Assembly: GCF_044335535.1 (NCBI RefSeq)
Contig: NZ_JBIQVZ010000008.1
Location: 62,001-126,000, forward strand
DNA: 64,000 nt
Reading direction: 5' to 3'
Source: Mariniflexile sp044335535
GTDB taxonomy: Bacteria; Bacteroidota; Bacteroidia; Flavobacteriales; Flavobacteriaceae
Shown: positions 32,184 through 42,044 of the stretch, one piece after another
Position numbering within the stretch: position 1 is the first letter of the stretch
How the letters are laid out: the number at the start of each line of letters is the position of its first letter
Position numbers and translations under genes: made by a program
Notes under the pieces: generated by a model
Told to the model about the DNA's origin: nothing
Database searches by the model: none
The model's input: only the letters and a program-made list of their open reading frames with translations

Positions 32184-34952
32184 ATGAATAAAATCAATCA
32201 AAACATGAAATTATTAATGATTTCTGTAATGTTGATGGTAACATCATTAACATTAGAAGCCCAAATTAAAAAAATGGCCAGTGTTGAAGGTATTACCGAA
32301 TACATGCTTGATAATGGATTGAAGGTCTTGTTATTTCCGGATAATTCATCTCAAACCATCACCGTAAATTTAACGTATTTAGTAGGGTCTAGGCATGAAG
32401 GTTATGGTGAAAAAGGCATGGCTCATTTATTGGAGCACATGCTGTTTAAAGGCACGCCCAATCATCCTGATATACCTAAAGAATTAACCGCTCGAGGGGC
32501 TAGGCCCAATGGAACGACTTATTACGATCGAACCAATTATTTTGAAACTTTTAATGCAAATGATGAAAATTTGGAATGGGCTTTAGATTTGGAGGCAGAT
32601 AGGATGGTAAATTCATATGTAGCAAAAAAAGATTTAGAATCGGAATTTTCAGTAGTTAGAAATGAATTTGAAAGTGGAGAAAACTCCCCATCAAGAGTGT
32701 TAATGCAAAAGGTCATTGACGCAGCTTACATGTGGCATAATTATGGAAATTCTACCATTGGTAATCGTTCGGATATTGAGCGTGTTCCTATCGAAAATCT
32801 ACAAGCATTTTACAAAAAGTATTACCGACCAGATAATGCTGTATTGATGGTAACTGGGAAATTTGAAACAGATAAAACTTTAGCTCTAATAGATAAAAAG
32901 TTTTCAGGTGTTAAAAACCCTAACGTACCACTTCGAGATATCCCAACTATTGAACCAGCGCAAGATGGAGAAAAGCGTGTAACAGTCAGCAGAGTAGGCG
33001 ATTTGCAAATTGTTTCCACTTTATATCACATACCTGCTGGTTCCCATGAAGACTATGCAGCCATGGCAATTGCAGAAGAAATTTTAACCGACCAGCCTTC
33101 GGGAAGACTTTATAAAGCACTAGTTGATGGTAAGAAAGCTTCTTCAGTATGGTCCTACTCACCATTTACAAAAGAACCTTCGTTTTTGTATTTTAACGTA
33201 GATGTGCCATCAGATAAATTAATAACTGAAGCTGAAACCACATTGCTTTCTACACTAGATGGTTTTAAAGATGAACCGGTAACTGAAGAAGAGGTAAATA
33301 GAGCTAAAGCCAATTTATTGAAGAAATATGATCAAATAAGCAGAAATTCGGCGTATTTGGGTACTTATATGAGTGAATTTATTGGTGCTGGTGATTGGAG
33401 GTTGTCCTTTATTCATCGCGATAGGGTTGAAAGTATGACTGCTGATAAGGTTAACACAGCCATCCAACGTTATTTAATTAATACCAATAGAACCGTAGGG
33501 AATTTTATACCAAGCAAACAACCAATTAGAATAGAAATTGAACATACGGAAGGTATTGAAGCATTGGTTTCTAGCTATAAAGGAAAAGAAGGCTACGGAG
33601 CAGGTGAAGCTTTTGATGTATCTTATGACAACATTCAAAGCAGATTGAATTCTGGGATATTGCAAAAAACACCTATAGAGTATGGTTTTATTAAAAAAGA
33701 TAATCGTGGTAAAACGGTAACACTATCCTTTACTTTTAGAAATGGAAATGTAAACGATTTTATGAATAAAGGCAAGGTGGCAAGCTATACGGCTAGAATG
33801 CTTAATAAAGGCACCCTGAACAATTCAAGACAGGACATTGAAGACAAATTGAGTGCTATAAAATCATCTATTTCCTTTAACGGTTCCAATGGTCGTGTAA
33901 CTGCAAGTATTAATACAACTGAAGAACATCTTATGGAAGCATTGGCTTTAATGACCGATATGTTAAAGCACCCAAAATTTGATGCAGATGAGCTAGACAA
34001 GCTTAAAACACAAGAGTTGGCGGGTATTGAACAAAATAAAACAGAACCTCAGTTTTTGGCTAGCAAAAGGTTAAGACTGCTAAATCAAAAGTATAAAAAA
34101 GGACATCCACTTTATGCTACAACCATAGAGGAAGATATTCAAGATATTAATGCTGTTACAGTTCAGGCTATTCAAGATTATTATAAAACGTTTTATGGAC
34201 TTTCAGATAACGCTACTTTAATTGCCATAGGGAATATTGACGAGCAGACATTGAAAAATTATTTTGAAACCGAATATGCCGATTTTAAGTCGAACAAACC
34301 ATATGCACCTATAGCCGATACATTTGCACCTAACAAGGAGGCTAATGAGAGTATAAAAACACCAGACAAGAAAAATGCCATAAGCATAGGTGTTTTGCCT
34401 TTTGAAAGCAGTCAGGTTGATAAAGATTATGCTGCTTTACAAATAGCAGGAGAGATTTTTGGCGGCGGTGTTTTAAGTTCCAGAATTACCACACGATTAC
34501 GCCAACAAGATGGTGTTAGTTATGGGGCTGGAGGACAAGTTCGTGTTGATGCAGATAAAAATGACAAAAATTCATCAATGCTAGTCTATGCTATTTATGC
34601 ACCAGAAAATGCTGCAAAAGTACAAACGGGCTTTAAAGAAGAAATAGAACGTTTTATAAAAGAAGGGATTACCGAAGAAGAATTAAAAGTTGCCATTACC
34701 AGTTGGGTGCAAGGTGAGAATGTCTCTAGAGCAAAAGATAATGAACTCTCTGGATTGATTAATAATAACTTGTATTATGATAGGGATATGATGTTTCACA
34801 AAGAGATTGAAGATAAAATAACAGCATTAACCGTTGCGGATGTTAATAAAGTAATTAAAAAATACTTTAAAACTTTTGACAAATGGACTGTTGTTAACGC
34901 AGGTGATTTTGTTGAGCATGAAATTAAAAACAAAGATGAAAAGGTGGATTAA
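32184..34952 (+). CDS. M16 family zinc peptidase (two-domain)
   Basis: This 922-residue protein has a signal peptide (ending TLEAQI). The N-terminal half has the inverted zinc motif HLLEH in GMAHLLEHMLFKGTPNH (about residue 80) and the downstream Glu in EFSVVRNEFESGE. The C-terminal half repeats the fold (VLPFESSQVDKDYAALQIAGEIFGGGVLSSRI) without the zinc motif, as in pitrilysin-like chambers. It probably degrades peptides in the periplasm or outside the cell. Length is typical of the Bacteroidota insulinase-like group. It is monocistronic. Confidence 0.95.
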   Translation: MNKINQNMKLLMISVMLMVTSLTLEAQIKKMASVEGITEYMLDNGLKVLLFPDNSSQTITVNLTYLVGSRHEGYGEKGMAHLLEHMLFKGTPNHPDIPKELTARGARPNGTTYYDRTNYFETFNANDENLEWALDLEADRMVNSYVAKKDLESEFSVVRNEFESGENSPSRVLMQKVIDAAYMWHNYGNSTIGNRSDIERVPIENLQAFYKKYYRPDNAVLMVTGKFETDKTLALIDKKFSGVKNPNVPLRDIPTIEPAQDGEKRVTVSRVGDLQIVSTLYHIPAGSHEDYAAMAIAEEILTDQPSGRLYKALVDGKKASSVWSYSPFTKEPSFLYFNVDVPSDKLITEAETTLLSTLDGFKDEPVTEEEVNRAKANLLKKYDQISRNSAYLGTYMSEFIGAGDWRLSFIHRDRVESMTADKVNTAIQRYLINTNRTVGNFIPSKQPIRIEIEHTEGIEALVSSYKGKEGYGAGEAFDVSYDNIQSRLNSGILQKTPIEYGFIKKDNRGKTVTLSFTFRNGNVNDFMNKGKVASYTARMLNKGTLNNSRQDIEDKLSAIKSSISFNGSNGRVTASINTTEEHLMEALALMTDMLKHPKFDADELDKLKTQELAGIEQNKTEPQFLASKRLRLLNQKYKKGHPLYATTIEEDIQDINAVTVQAIQDYYKTFYGLSDNATLIAIGNIDEQTLKNYFETEYADFKSNKPYAPIADTFAPNKEANESIKTPDKKNAISIGVLPFESSQVDKDYAALQIAGEIFGGGVLSSRITTRLRQQDGVSYGAGGQVRVDADKNDKNSSMLVYAIYAPENAAKVQTGFKEEIERFIKEGITEEELKVAITSWVQGENVSRAKDNELSGLINNNLYYDRDMMFHKEIEDKITALTVADVNKVIKKYFKTFDKWTVVNAGDFVEHEIKNKDEKVD

Positions 34953-34988
34953 CTTTTTTCATTCCATGGCATAATGTGGGTTTAATGA

Positions 34989-35115
34989 GGCTGTATAAAA
35001 AGTCTAGTTCCATGTCATATTGAGGGTGTCGAAATATTTTAACTTATTGGTAATCAATATCGGTTTCGACAAGCTCAACCTGACAAACTAAATTTAAAGG
35101 ACTTTTTATACAGCC
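34989..35115. repeat. Palindromic intergenic element with 16-bp perfect arms
   Basis: GGCTGTATAAAAAGTC (34989-35004) and its reverse complement (35100-35115) enclose 95 bp that contain TGTCGAAATAT and GGTTTCGACAAGCTCAACCTGACA, the common flavobacterial TTGAGCTTGTCGAAAC motif. It lies between convergent genes and can serve as a bidirectional terminator. It is probably a non-autonomous repeat. Confidence 0.75.
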
Positions 35116-35120
35116 TTATT

Positions 35121-37316
35121 TTAATTAGTGTCTATCAAAATCTCTAAAATATCAATGGCTGCATCGCTAATTTTGGTACCTGGGCCAAATATGGCTGTGG
35201 CACCTGCATCTAGTAAAAATGGGTAGTCTTGTTTAGGTATGACACCACCAACAATAACCATAATATCATGGCGGCCATATTTTTTAAGTTCCGCAATAAC
35301 TTGTGGTACAAGTGTTTTGTGTCCAGCTGCTTGCGATGAAACACCTAGAATATGCACATCATTTTCGATGGCTTGTTTTGCCACTTCTTGTGGTGTTTGA
35401 AAAAGTGGGCCAATATCGACATCAAAACCTACATCGGCATAACCTGTAGCAACTATTTTAGCACCACGGTCATGTCCGTCTTGCCCCATTTTAGCAATCA
35501 TAATACGAGGCCTTCGCCCTTCTTGCTTGGCGAAAATATCGGCTAATTCTTGTGCCTTTTTAAACGAGGCATCATTTTTTATTTCTTTGCTATACACACC
35601 AGAAAACGATTTTATTTCAGCTTTATAACGTCCAAATACTTCTTCAAGTGCGTCACTAATTTCTCCTAATGTGGCACGCTCTCGAGCTGCTTCAACAGCT
35701 AAAGCTAATAAATTCTCATTCCCACGAAGATGGGGATCTTTTAGTTTAGATGTGAAATCTTGCCCAGATTTACTATTCAAATTTACATAAAATTTAGCCG
35801 CCTCTGTTAATTTTGATAAGGCTATGTTTACTTTTTCAGAATTTCTTTCGGCTTTAATGGTGTTTAAACGCTCAATTTGTTGTCTGCGTACCGTTTCATT
35901 ATCAACTTCAAGTGTTGCTATGGGGTCTTCTTTACTAAGCTTGAACTTGTTGACACCCACAATAATATCTTGATTGGAGTCAATACGCGCTTGTTTTTTT
36001 GTTGCTGCTTGTTCAATACGCATTTTGGGTATGCCTGCTTCAATAGCTTTGGTCATACCACCAAGTGCTTCAATTTCTTCAATAAGTGCCCATGCTTTTT
36101 TTGCAATATCATGGGTTAATTTTTCAACATAAAAACTGCCCGCCCAAGGATCGACCGTTTTTGTTATTTTAGTTTCTTCTTGTAAAAACAGTTGTGTATT
36201 TCTGGCAATTCGTGCCGAAAAATCGGTTGGTAACGCAATGGCTTCGTCTAGAGCATTGGTGTGTAAACTTTGCGTGCCACCAAAAGCCGCCGCCGCCGCT
36301 TCAATAGTGGTTCTAGCTATATTATTAAATGGGTCTTGTTCTGTTAAACTCCAACCAGAAGTTTGGCAATGTGTTCTTAAAACTAACGATTTTTCGTTTT
36401 TAGGATGGAATTGCTTTACCAATTTTGCCCATAGCATGCGTGCAGCCCGCATTTTGGAAATTTCCATAAAATGATTCATGCCAATCGCCCAAAAAAACGA
36501 AAGGCGAGGGGCAAATGTGTCTATATCCATGCCTGCGTCTAACCCTTTTCTTATATATTCTAACCCATCAGCCAATGTGTATGCCAACTCAATATCGCAA
36601 GTGGCACCAGCTTCTTGCATGTGATACCCCGAAATACTGATGCTATTGAATTTTGGCATATTTTTACTAGTGTATTCAAAAATATCCGATATGATTTTCA
36701 TGGATGGTTTAGGTGGATAGATATAAGTGTTACGCACCATAAACTCTTTTAAGATATCATTTTGAATGGTACCGGAAAGTTGTTCTGTTTTAACGCCTTG
36801 TTCTTGTGCTGCCACAATATAGAATGCCATAATGGGCAAAACAGCGCCATTCATAGTCATGGAGACACTCATTTCATCGAGTGGAATTTGGTCGAAAAGC
36901 CGTTTCATATCTTCCACCGAATCTATGGCTACACCTGCTTTTCCAACATCGCCCATAACACGCTCATGGTCGCTATCGTAACCTCTGTGTGTGGCTAAAT
37001 CGAACGCTACCGAAAGTCCTTTTTGTCCTGCTGCCAAGTTGCGCCTGTAAAAGGCATTGCTATCTTCGGCAGTTGAAAATCCTGCATATTGCCTAATAGT
37101 CCATGGTTTTTGGACATACATGGTACTGTAAGGTCCGCGAAGGTTTGGGGTTATGCCAGCAGCAAAGTTGAGGTGTTTTAAATTTTCAATGTCTTGTTTT
37201 GAGTAAGTTGATTTTATGTCAATCCCTTCAGCTGTAACAAACGTTTCAGAAGCTTCCGATTTCGGTTTCCCGATTTCGGTCTTTAGATGAATATGCTGAA
37301 TATTTTTTCTAGACAT
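35121..37316 (-). CDS. mutB: Methylmalonyl-CoA mutase, large catalytic subunit
   Basis: This 731-residue protein has the TIM-barrel catalytic domain (RGPYSTMYVQKPWTIRQYAGFSTAEDSN, then QTSGWSLTEQDPFNN). The C-terminal cobalamin domain has the His ligand in GQDGHDRGAKIV and the SSQAAGHKTLVPQVI and VGGVIP segments. It interconverts methylmalonyl-CoA and succinyl-CoA. It is last in the udk operon and overlaps the preceding lipoprotein gene by 1 bp. The partner subunit lies two genes upstream. Confidence 0.97.
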   Translation of the reverse strand: MSRKNIQHIHLKTEIGKPKSEASETFVTAEGIDIKSTYSKQDIENLKHLNFAAGITPNLRGPYSTMYVQKPWTIRQYAGFSTAEDSNAFYRRNLAAGQKGLSVAFDLATHRGYDSDHERVMGDVGKAGVAIDSVEDMKRLFDQIPLDEMSVSMTMNGAVLPIMAFYIVAAQEQGVKTEQLSGTIQNDILKEFMVRNTYIYPPKPSMKIISDIFEYTSKNMPKFNSISISGYHMQEAGATCDIELAYTLADGLEYIRKGLDAGMDIDTFAPRLSFFWAIGMNHFMEISKMRAARMLWAKLVKQFHPKNEKSLVLRTHCQTSGWSLTEQDPFNNIARTTIEAAAAAFGGTQSLHTNALDEAIALPTDFSARIARNTQLFLQEETKITKTVDPWAGSFYVEKLTHDIAKKAWALIEEIEALGGMTKAIEAGIPKMRIEQAATKKQARIDSNQDIIVGVNKFKLSKEDPIATLEVDNETVRRQQIERLNTIKAERNSEKVNIALSKLTEAAKFYVNLNSKSGQDFTSKLKDPHLRGNENLLALAVEAARERATLGEISDALEEVFGRYKAEIKSFSGVYSKEIKNDASFKKAQELADIFAKQEGRRPRIMIAKMGQDGHDRGAKIVATGYADVGFDVDIGPLFQTPQEVAKQAIENDVHILGVSSQAAGHKTLVPQVIAELKKYGRHDIMVIVGGVIPKQDYPFLLDAGATAIFGPGTKISDAAIDILEILIDTN

Positions 37317-37960
37317 TATAATATCATTTTTTGTAAAAAAGGGTCGAAATTCACATCAAAACCTGTTAATAATTGTACGTAAATAGTTTTGCTATTTGCA
37401 GATACGATGTATGATGAATTGAAACTTGTGAGTTGCTTTTTTGTGTTTTCGATTTTATGGATTGCCTTAAAAATTTGAGTACCGGCATGGGCACTGTATT
37501 TTGCTGTGATTTTGGTGAATTCCAAATCGGTTGTTCTTGAGATTTTATCGTTATTCATGGAAATCATGCCTAAAATATACTGTGCGTCACCTTTGTGCAT
37601 TGGCATATACGGCATGGTATTAATGGTGTAGGTGGAACGGGTTTCTTCATCAAAAAAGATGTAAAAATGACCTTCCATGTTGCGTAAAAACTCCAAGCGT
37701 TTTATTTCCAGTTCGTAATTTTCTTTACTTGCTAAAGAATCTATAAGCTTTTCGTATCCAGCTCTTGAATATCTTTTAAAAGCGTCTGGTAAATAAATTT
37801 TTATTTGGTCTTCGGTTAAAAAATGATATTTACCTCGAACGTCTTCAATATCGCCAACTTCTATCCAGCTTTTAACGTCTTTGGCTATGCTTAAACAGGA
37901 TATGTTGCATAGTGTTAAAAAACTTAAAAGAGAAAATAATATGAAGCTGTTTCTATTCAT
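37316..37960 (-). CDS. Lipoprotein encoded between the mutase subunits
   Basis: This 214-residue protein has a signal peptide ending CNISC, so it is probably lipid-anchored. The rest (GKYHFLTEDQIKIYLPDAF, RLEFLRNMEGHFYIFFDEETRSTYTINTMPYMPM) matches no family I know. It overlaps mutA by 8 bp and mutB by 1 bp, so translation of all three is coupled. A role in mutase function is doubtful because it is exported; it may instead be a late arrival. Confidence 0.75.
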   Translation of the reverse strand: MNRNSFILFSLLSFLTLCNISCLSIAKDVKSWIEVGDIEDVRGKYHFLTEDQIKIYLPDAFKRYSRAGYEKLIDSLASKENYELEIKRLEFLRNMEGHFYIFFDEETRSTYTINTMPYMPMHKGDAQYILGMISMNNDKISRTTDLEFTKITAKYSAHAGTQIFKAIHKIENTKKQLTSFNSSYIVSANSKTIYVQLLTGFDVNFDPFLQKMIL

Positions 37961-39341
37961 GCTTTAATCGTTTTTGTTCTAATGTTTCGGCTAATCGTTT
38001 TTCAATAATAGGTTCTATAAGGGTTTTTCTTTGATGTGTTTTTACGAAAGGATAAAGTTCTAATTCATTTTTCATGGCGTCATTAGGGTTTGGGTGTTTG
38101 TTTGTGCCTAATAAAATAGTTTCGCCAGTATCAAACTGTTGCTGTTCTTTGGTGGCACTTTCTTTTATTTTTCGTTGAATGGTGCCTTCTTTCAATTGTT
38201 TTAAAAAACCGCCATTAGCTTCAATATCCTTAAATAGGGTTAAGGCTTTTTCTGCAAGTTGGCTGGTTAAAGATTCTATATAATAAGCACCATCAGACGG
38301 ATTGTTTACCTTATCAAAATAGCTTTCGTACTTTAAAATTAAAAGCTGGTTACGAGCCATTCGTTCGCTAAACGTATTGGCTTTTTTATACATGGCATCA
38401 TAAGGTAAATTACAAATAGTATTGGCGCCACCAAGTACAGCACTCATACATTCGGTGGTGCTTCGTAATAAATTGGTGTTGTAATCGTATATGGTTTTAT
38501 TTCGTTTTGTAGGTGTTGCTGTGATGTGGCAATGGCTGTTTATGTGGTATTCTGGAGCTAGTGTATTCCAAAGCAGTCTTAAGGCACGTAATTTGGCGAT
38601 TTCAAAAAAGTAGTTAGAACCTACGGAAACCTCAAAGGTTATTTGAAAAGTTTGTTTGGTTTCTGTGTTAAAATCACTATCAATAGCATTTAAGTATTCA
38701 TTGGCATGTGCAAGTGCATAAGCCAATTGCTGTACCATGTTGGCACCTGCATTTTGGTATAAGGTAGCATCGATTTTAAAAGACTTGGTTTGTTTGGTTA
38801 TTGATTTGAATTTAGTAAAATCGCTATTTATAGTGTCAAACCAATTGCCTGTCCTAGCAAGGTTTCCTATGATGTCTGTTTGAATTTGGATGTTGTTTTT
38901 TAAAGTAACCTTTCGATTGTGCTCAAGTTGCCATTCGTTTAGTTTTTTAATATATGTTTCAGAAAGAAATTGGAATTCTAAAAAAACAGGAATGGCATCA
39001 AGGTTTTCCAATAAATCTTCAATTGAAATATCTTGATTGGGTATGATGAATTTGATGCTTTCTGCACCTCGTTGAATGGCCTTAATGGCTTTTCGGTTTG
39101 ATTTTTCAACATTTGCAACAAAAATAGCTTGGCAAATTTGCCATAGAGTTGCTCTAGTGTTTGGGGCTTCTGGGATGGTTTTTAAATCTTCTGAATTGTA
39201 AAATGGTTTTACCGAAATATCTTCATTACTTTTCCAAATAAGCGTTTCGTTATAATCAGCACCGTTTAAATCGAACTGGATTTTTTGTTTCCACTGTTTA
39301 GCTGAAACCGAATCGAATTCATCAAACAAACCATTAATCAT
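37953..39341 (-). CDS. mutA: Methylmalonyl-CoA mutase, small subunit
   Basis: This 462-residue protein resembles the mutase catalytic barrel (RALRLLWNTLAPEY, STTECMSAVLGGANTICNLPYDAMY, YIESLTSQLAEKALTLFKDIEANGGFLKQL) but lacks the cobalamin-binding domain. It is the non-catalytic subunit of the heterodimeric enzyme. It is shorter than some homologues (about 600 residues), as is usual in Flavobacteriia. It overlaps ftsB-like by 8 bp. Confidence 0.94.
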   Translation of the reverse strand: MINGLFDEFDSVSAKQWKQKIQFDLNGADYNETLIWKSNEDISVKPFYNSEDLKTIPEAPNTRATLWQICQAIFVANVEKSNRKAIKAIQRGAESIKFIIPNQDISIEDLLENLDAIPVFLEFQFLSETYIKKLNEWQLEHNRKVTLKNNIQIQTDIIGNLARTGNWFDTINSDFTKFKSITKQTKSFKIDATLYQNAGANMVQQLAYALAHANEYLNAIDSDFNTETKQTFQITFEVSVGSNYFFEIAKLRALRLLWNTLAPEYHINSHCHITATPTKRNKTIYDYNTNLLRSTTECMSAVLGGANTICNLPYDAMYKKANTFSERMARNQLLILKYESYFDKVNNPSDGAYYIESLTSQLAEKALTLFKDIEANGGFLKQLKEGTIQRKIKESATKEQQQFDTGETILLGTNKHPNPNDAMKNELELYPFVKTHQRKTLIEPIIEKRLAETLEQKRLKHE

Positions 39342-39657
39342 TTTCTTTAGTTTTTAAGCTATCTTCATATTCAATGATATAAATTTCCTCATTATCACGT
39401 TTCATATAGTATTCTTCACGAGCAAATTTTTCTAAACCTTTTTTGGTGCTTAGTGTTTTGATAGCTTTATTATCTTTTTCAATTTCTTTTTTATAGTATT
39501 CTTTTTCACTTTCCAAAGCATCAATATCGGTATTTAATTCATGATGGATTAACCACGAATTGGCGTCGAAAAAAAGCATCCAAACTATAAATACTGCTAA
39601 AATGAGTATGAATATGTTTTTAAAAGGTTTGAATATTTTATGCTTAAAAAAAGCCAT
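39334..39657 (-). CDS. Septum formation initiator family protein (FtsB/DivIC)
   Basis: This 107-residue bitopic protein has one membrane segment (about 13-30, FIVWMLFF) followed by a coiled coil (HHELNTDIDALESEKEYYKKEIEKDNKAI) and the short conserved tail KGLEKFAREEYYMKRDNEEIYIIE. Such proteins form the FtsB-FtsL-FtsQ type complex in the divisome. It begins 2 bp after udk and ends within mutA. Confidence 0.9.
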   Translation of the reverse strand: MAFFKHKIFKPFKNIFILILAVFIVWMLFFDANSWLIHHELNTDIDALESEKEYYKKEIEKDNKAIKTLSTKKGLEKFAREEYYMKRDNEEIYIIEYEDSLKTKEND

Positions 39658-39659
39658 AT

Positions 39660-40265
39660 TTATAACTTGTTATTAATAATGGTGCGAACAATATCAACCG
39701 CTACTGTGTTGTATTTGTTATTTGGTATAATAATGTCTGCGTACTCTTTCATGGGTTCTATAAACTGGTCGTGCATGGGTTTTAATGTGGTTTGATAGCG
39801 TGTTAACACTTCGTCTAAATCTCTACCACGTTCAGAAATATCACGTTTTAATCGGCGTATTAAGCGTTCGTCACTATCGGCGTGCACAAATATTTTAATA
39901 TCGAAGATATTCCGTAATTCTGGATGTGTTAAAATTAATATGCCTTCAACAATCATTACTTTTCTTGGGTGCGTTAAAATAGTATCGCCTGTTCTATTAT
40001 GTTTAACGAAAGAATACACGGGTTGGTGTACTGGAATGTCATTTTTTAAATCTTTAAGATGATTTTCCAAAAGCTCAAAATCTATAGATCGGGGGTGGTC
40101 GAAATTTATTTTAATACGCTCTTCGTAACTTAAATGCGTGGTGTCTTTGTAATAAGAATCTTGTGAGATAACGCCAACCTCGCCTTCAGGAAGTTCGTTA
40201 AGTATTTGATTTACAACGGTTGTTTTGCCACAACCCGTTCCGCCAGCAATTCCTATAATAAGCAT
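39660..40265 (-). CDS. udk: Uridine kinase
   Basis: This 201-residue P-loop kinase has Walker A IAGGTGCGKTTV (about 6-15), the SQDSYYKD substrate loop, NFDHPRSIDFELL and the lid DSDERLIRRLKRDI. It phosphorylates uridine and cytidine in pyrimidine salvage. It is first in an operon with the division protein and the mutase genes. Upstream lies a palindromic repeat. Confidence 0.97.
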   Translation of the reverse strand: MLIIGIAGGTGCGKTTVVNQILNELPEGEVGVISQDSYYKDTTHLSYEERIKINFDHPRSIDFELLENHLKDLKNDIPVHQPVYSFVKHNRTGDTILTHPRKVMIVEGILILTHPELRNIFDIKIFVHADSDERLIRRLKRDISERGRDLDEVLTRYQTTLKPMHDQFIEPMKEYADIIIPNNKYNTVAVDIVRTIINNKL

Positions 40266-40320
40266 GAATAGTTTGATTAATTAGGTCTTACAAAGTTAGT
40301 TAAATGTAAATCAATTACAG

Positions 40321-40463
40321 AACTCGTTTGAACTTTTTATAATTGGCTAAGTATTGTCTTTTTTCCTTTTGTAGTTCTGCTATGCAACTCAAAAAAATCT
40401 TCAACCGAGCCCAACTGGCGTAAGGTTAAATTTTCGCTTCAATCAAAAAAGTTTAAACGAGTT
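40321..40463. repeat. MITE-like palindromic element
   Basis: Arms AACTCGTTTGAACTTTTT (40321-40338) and AAAAAAGTTTAAACGAGTT (40445-40463) enclose about 105 bp that contain AACTGGCGTAAGGTTAAATTTTCGC. I recall the same sequence in other Flavobacteriaceae intergenic regions. There is no open frame. It separates the udk operon from the cytochrome gene. Confidence 0.65.
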
Positions 40464-40477
40464 CACTGTGTCTTACT

Positions 40478-40879
40478 TTATTTTTTGATTTTAGAAACCT
40501 CTGCTTCGGTTACTATGTTGTCGTTTTTATTGCCCCAACTATTGTTTATGTAATTCATAACATCGGCAATTTCATCGTCACTTAAACCTAAAGGCGTCAT
40601 AACATTGTTGTACTTCTTTCCATTAACAACAATTTCACCACTCATTCCAAATTTAATGCCTTTAATGCTAGCTTCCCTATTTTTAAGCAGATAATCTGAA
40701 TTGGCAAGTGGTGGATAGACTTTTTCGACACCTTTCCCATTAGGTAAATGGCAGGATACGCAAAAATCGGTGTAGATTTCTTCACCGCGTTCTATACTCG
40801 CTTTTAAAGCGTTGGTTTGTGAAAAACTTGTAAATATAACTGAAAGTGTAACGAATAAACTTAACTGAAATAATTTCAT
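40478..40879 (-). CDS. Periplasmic c-type cytochrome
   Basis: This 133-residue protein has a signal peptide (FTSFSQ) and a single haem site CVSCH (about 41-45), with the probable axial Met in NVMTPLGLSD. It is a class I cytochrome c that carries electrons in the periplasm. It follows the sugar dehydrogenase gene by 20 bp, so it may accept its electrons. This pairing is inferred from position. Confidence 0.92.
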   Translation of the reverse strand: MKLFQLSLFVTLSVIFTSFSQTNALKASIERGEEIYTDFCVSCHLPNGKGVEKVYPPLANSDYLLKNREASIKGIKFGMSGEIVVNGKKYNNVMTPLGLSDDEIADVMNYINNSWGNKNDNIVTEAEVSKIKK

Positions 40880-40899
40880 ATGTAAATACTTGTTGTTTT

Positions 40900-42024
40900 T
40901 TAACTTTTAGGAACTATTTTAACAATGCCTTTGCCTTCTACTGCCACGTAAATATAGCCATCTGGTGCTTGAATAACGTCTCTAACACGACCAATCTTGT
41001 CTAATAATTTTTCACGTTTCACAACTTTTTCCTTTTTTAAAACAAGACGTTCTAAATATCCAAATTTAAGTGAACCAACTAGAATGCTTCCTTCCCAATC
41101 TGGATATTTATTTGACGTAACAAATGCCATGCCGCTAGGAGCAATAGAAGGTACCCAATAAAAAAGAGGTTGTTCCATGCCTTCTTTTTCAGTAATATCT
41201 GTAAAAGGTGTTCCGTCATAGTTAATGCCATAGGATATAACTGGCCACCCGTAGTTCTTTCCTTTTTTGATAATATTGATTTCATCACCACCTTGTGGTC
41301 CGTGTTCATGCTCCCAAATGTCTCCAGTTTCCGGATGTTTAATTAAGCCTTGCGGATTTCTGTGTCCGTAACTATAAATGGCTGGTTTTGTATTTTCTGA
41401 ATTAACGAAAGGGTTGTCTGTTGGAATGCGTCCATCGTCATGAAGTCTGTAAATTTTACCGCAATCACGGGTAATGTCTTGTGGGTTTATATCGCGTTCA
41501 CCGCGTTCGCCAATAGAAAAATATAAATAGCCATCGTTATCAAATTCTATACGGGAGCCAAAATGTTGTCCTTTTTTTGAGTTAGGTGATGCCTTATATA
41601 GGACTTCTTTCTCAACTAAGCTGTTGTCTTTTAGTTTGGCGCGCATAATTGCGGTATTGCCACCATCGCCTTCTCCTTCCGCGGAAGCATAAGAGAAATA
41701 AATCCAGCCATTAGTTTCGTAATTTGGATGTAATTTTATGCCCATAAAACCACCTTGACCACGCACGTATATTTCGGGAACGCCTTCAATTAAGGTTTTT
41801 GTGCCATTTTTAAAATGAATAAGTTCGCCTGCTTTTTCGGTTATTAGCATACTGCCATCAGGCAAAAATGCCATGCCCCAAGGGATGTTTATATCTGAAA
41901 CAACTAATTCTGTTGTATAATTTACGTTTTCAGGATTTTGGGCTTTTACTGCAGATTCGGATTGTTGTGCACAAGCATTTAAAGAGATTAAAATTATAAC
42001 GAATGCAATATGTAGTTGTTTCAT
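40900..42024 (-). CDS. PQQ-dependent sugar (aldose) dehydrogenase-like lipoprotein
   Basis: This 374-residue protein has a signal peptide with lipobox LNACA and then the six-bladed propeller of the glucose/sorbosone dehydrogenase family (GSDH). Signatures are WGMAFLPDGSMLITEKAGEL, QGGFMGIKLHPNYETNGWIYFSY, HEHGPQGGDEINIIKKGKNYGWP, and SIAPSGMAF. The family oxidises sugars in the periplasm with PQQ. Whether this organism makes PQQ cannot be seen here. Upstream is the TonB-dependent receptor, downstream the cytochrome. Confidence 0.93.
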   Translation of the reverse strand: MKQLHIAFVIILISLNACAQQSESAVKAQNPENVNYTTELVVSDINIPWGMAFLPDGSMLITEKAGELIHFKNGTKTLIEGVPEIYVRGQGGFMGIKLHPNYETNGWIYFSYASAEGEGDGGNTAIMRAKLKDNSLVEKEVLYKASPNSKKGQHFGSRIEFDNDGYLYFSIGERGERDINPQDITRDCGKIYRLHDDGRIPTDNPFVNSENTKPAIYSYGHRNPQGLIKHPETGDIWEHEHGPQGGDEINIIKKGKNYGWPVISYGINYDGTPFTDITEKEGMEQPLFYWVPSIAPSGMAFVTSNKYPDWEGSILVGSLKFGYLERLVLKKEKVVKREKLLDKIGRVRDVIQAPDGYIYVAVEGKGIVKIVPKS

Positions 42025-42044
42025 GTTTTTTTTTATAAATTTAG

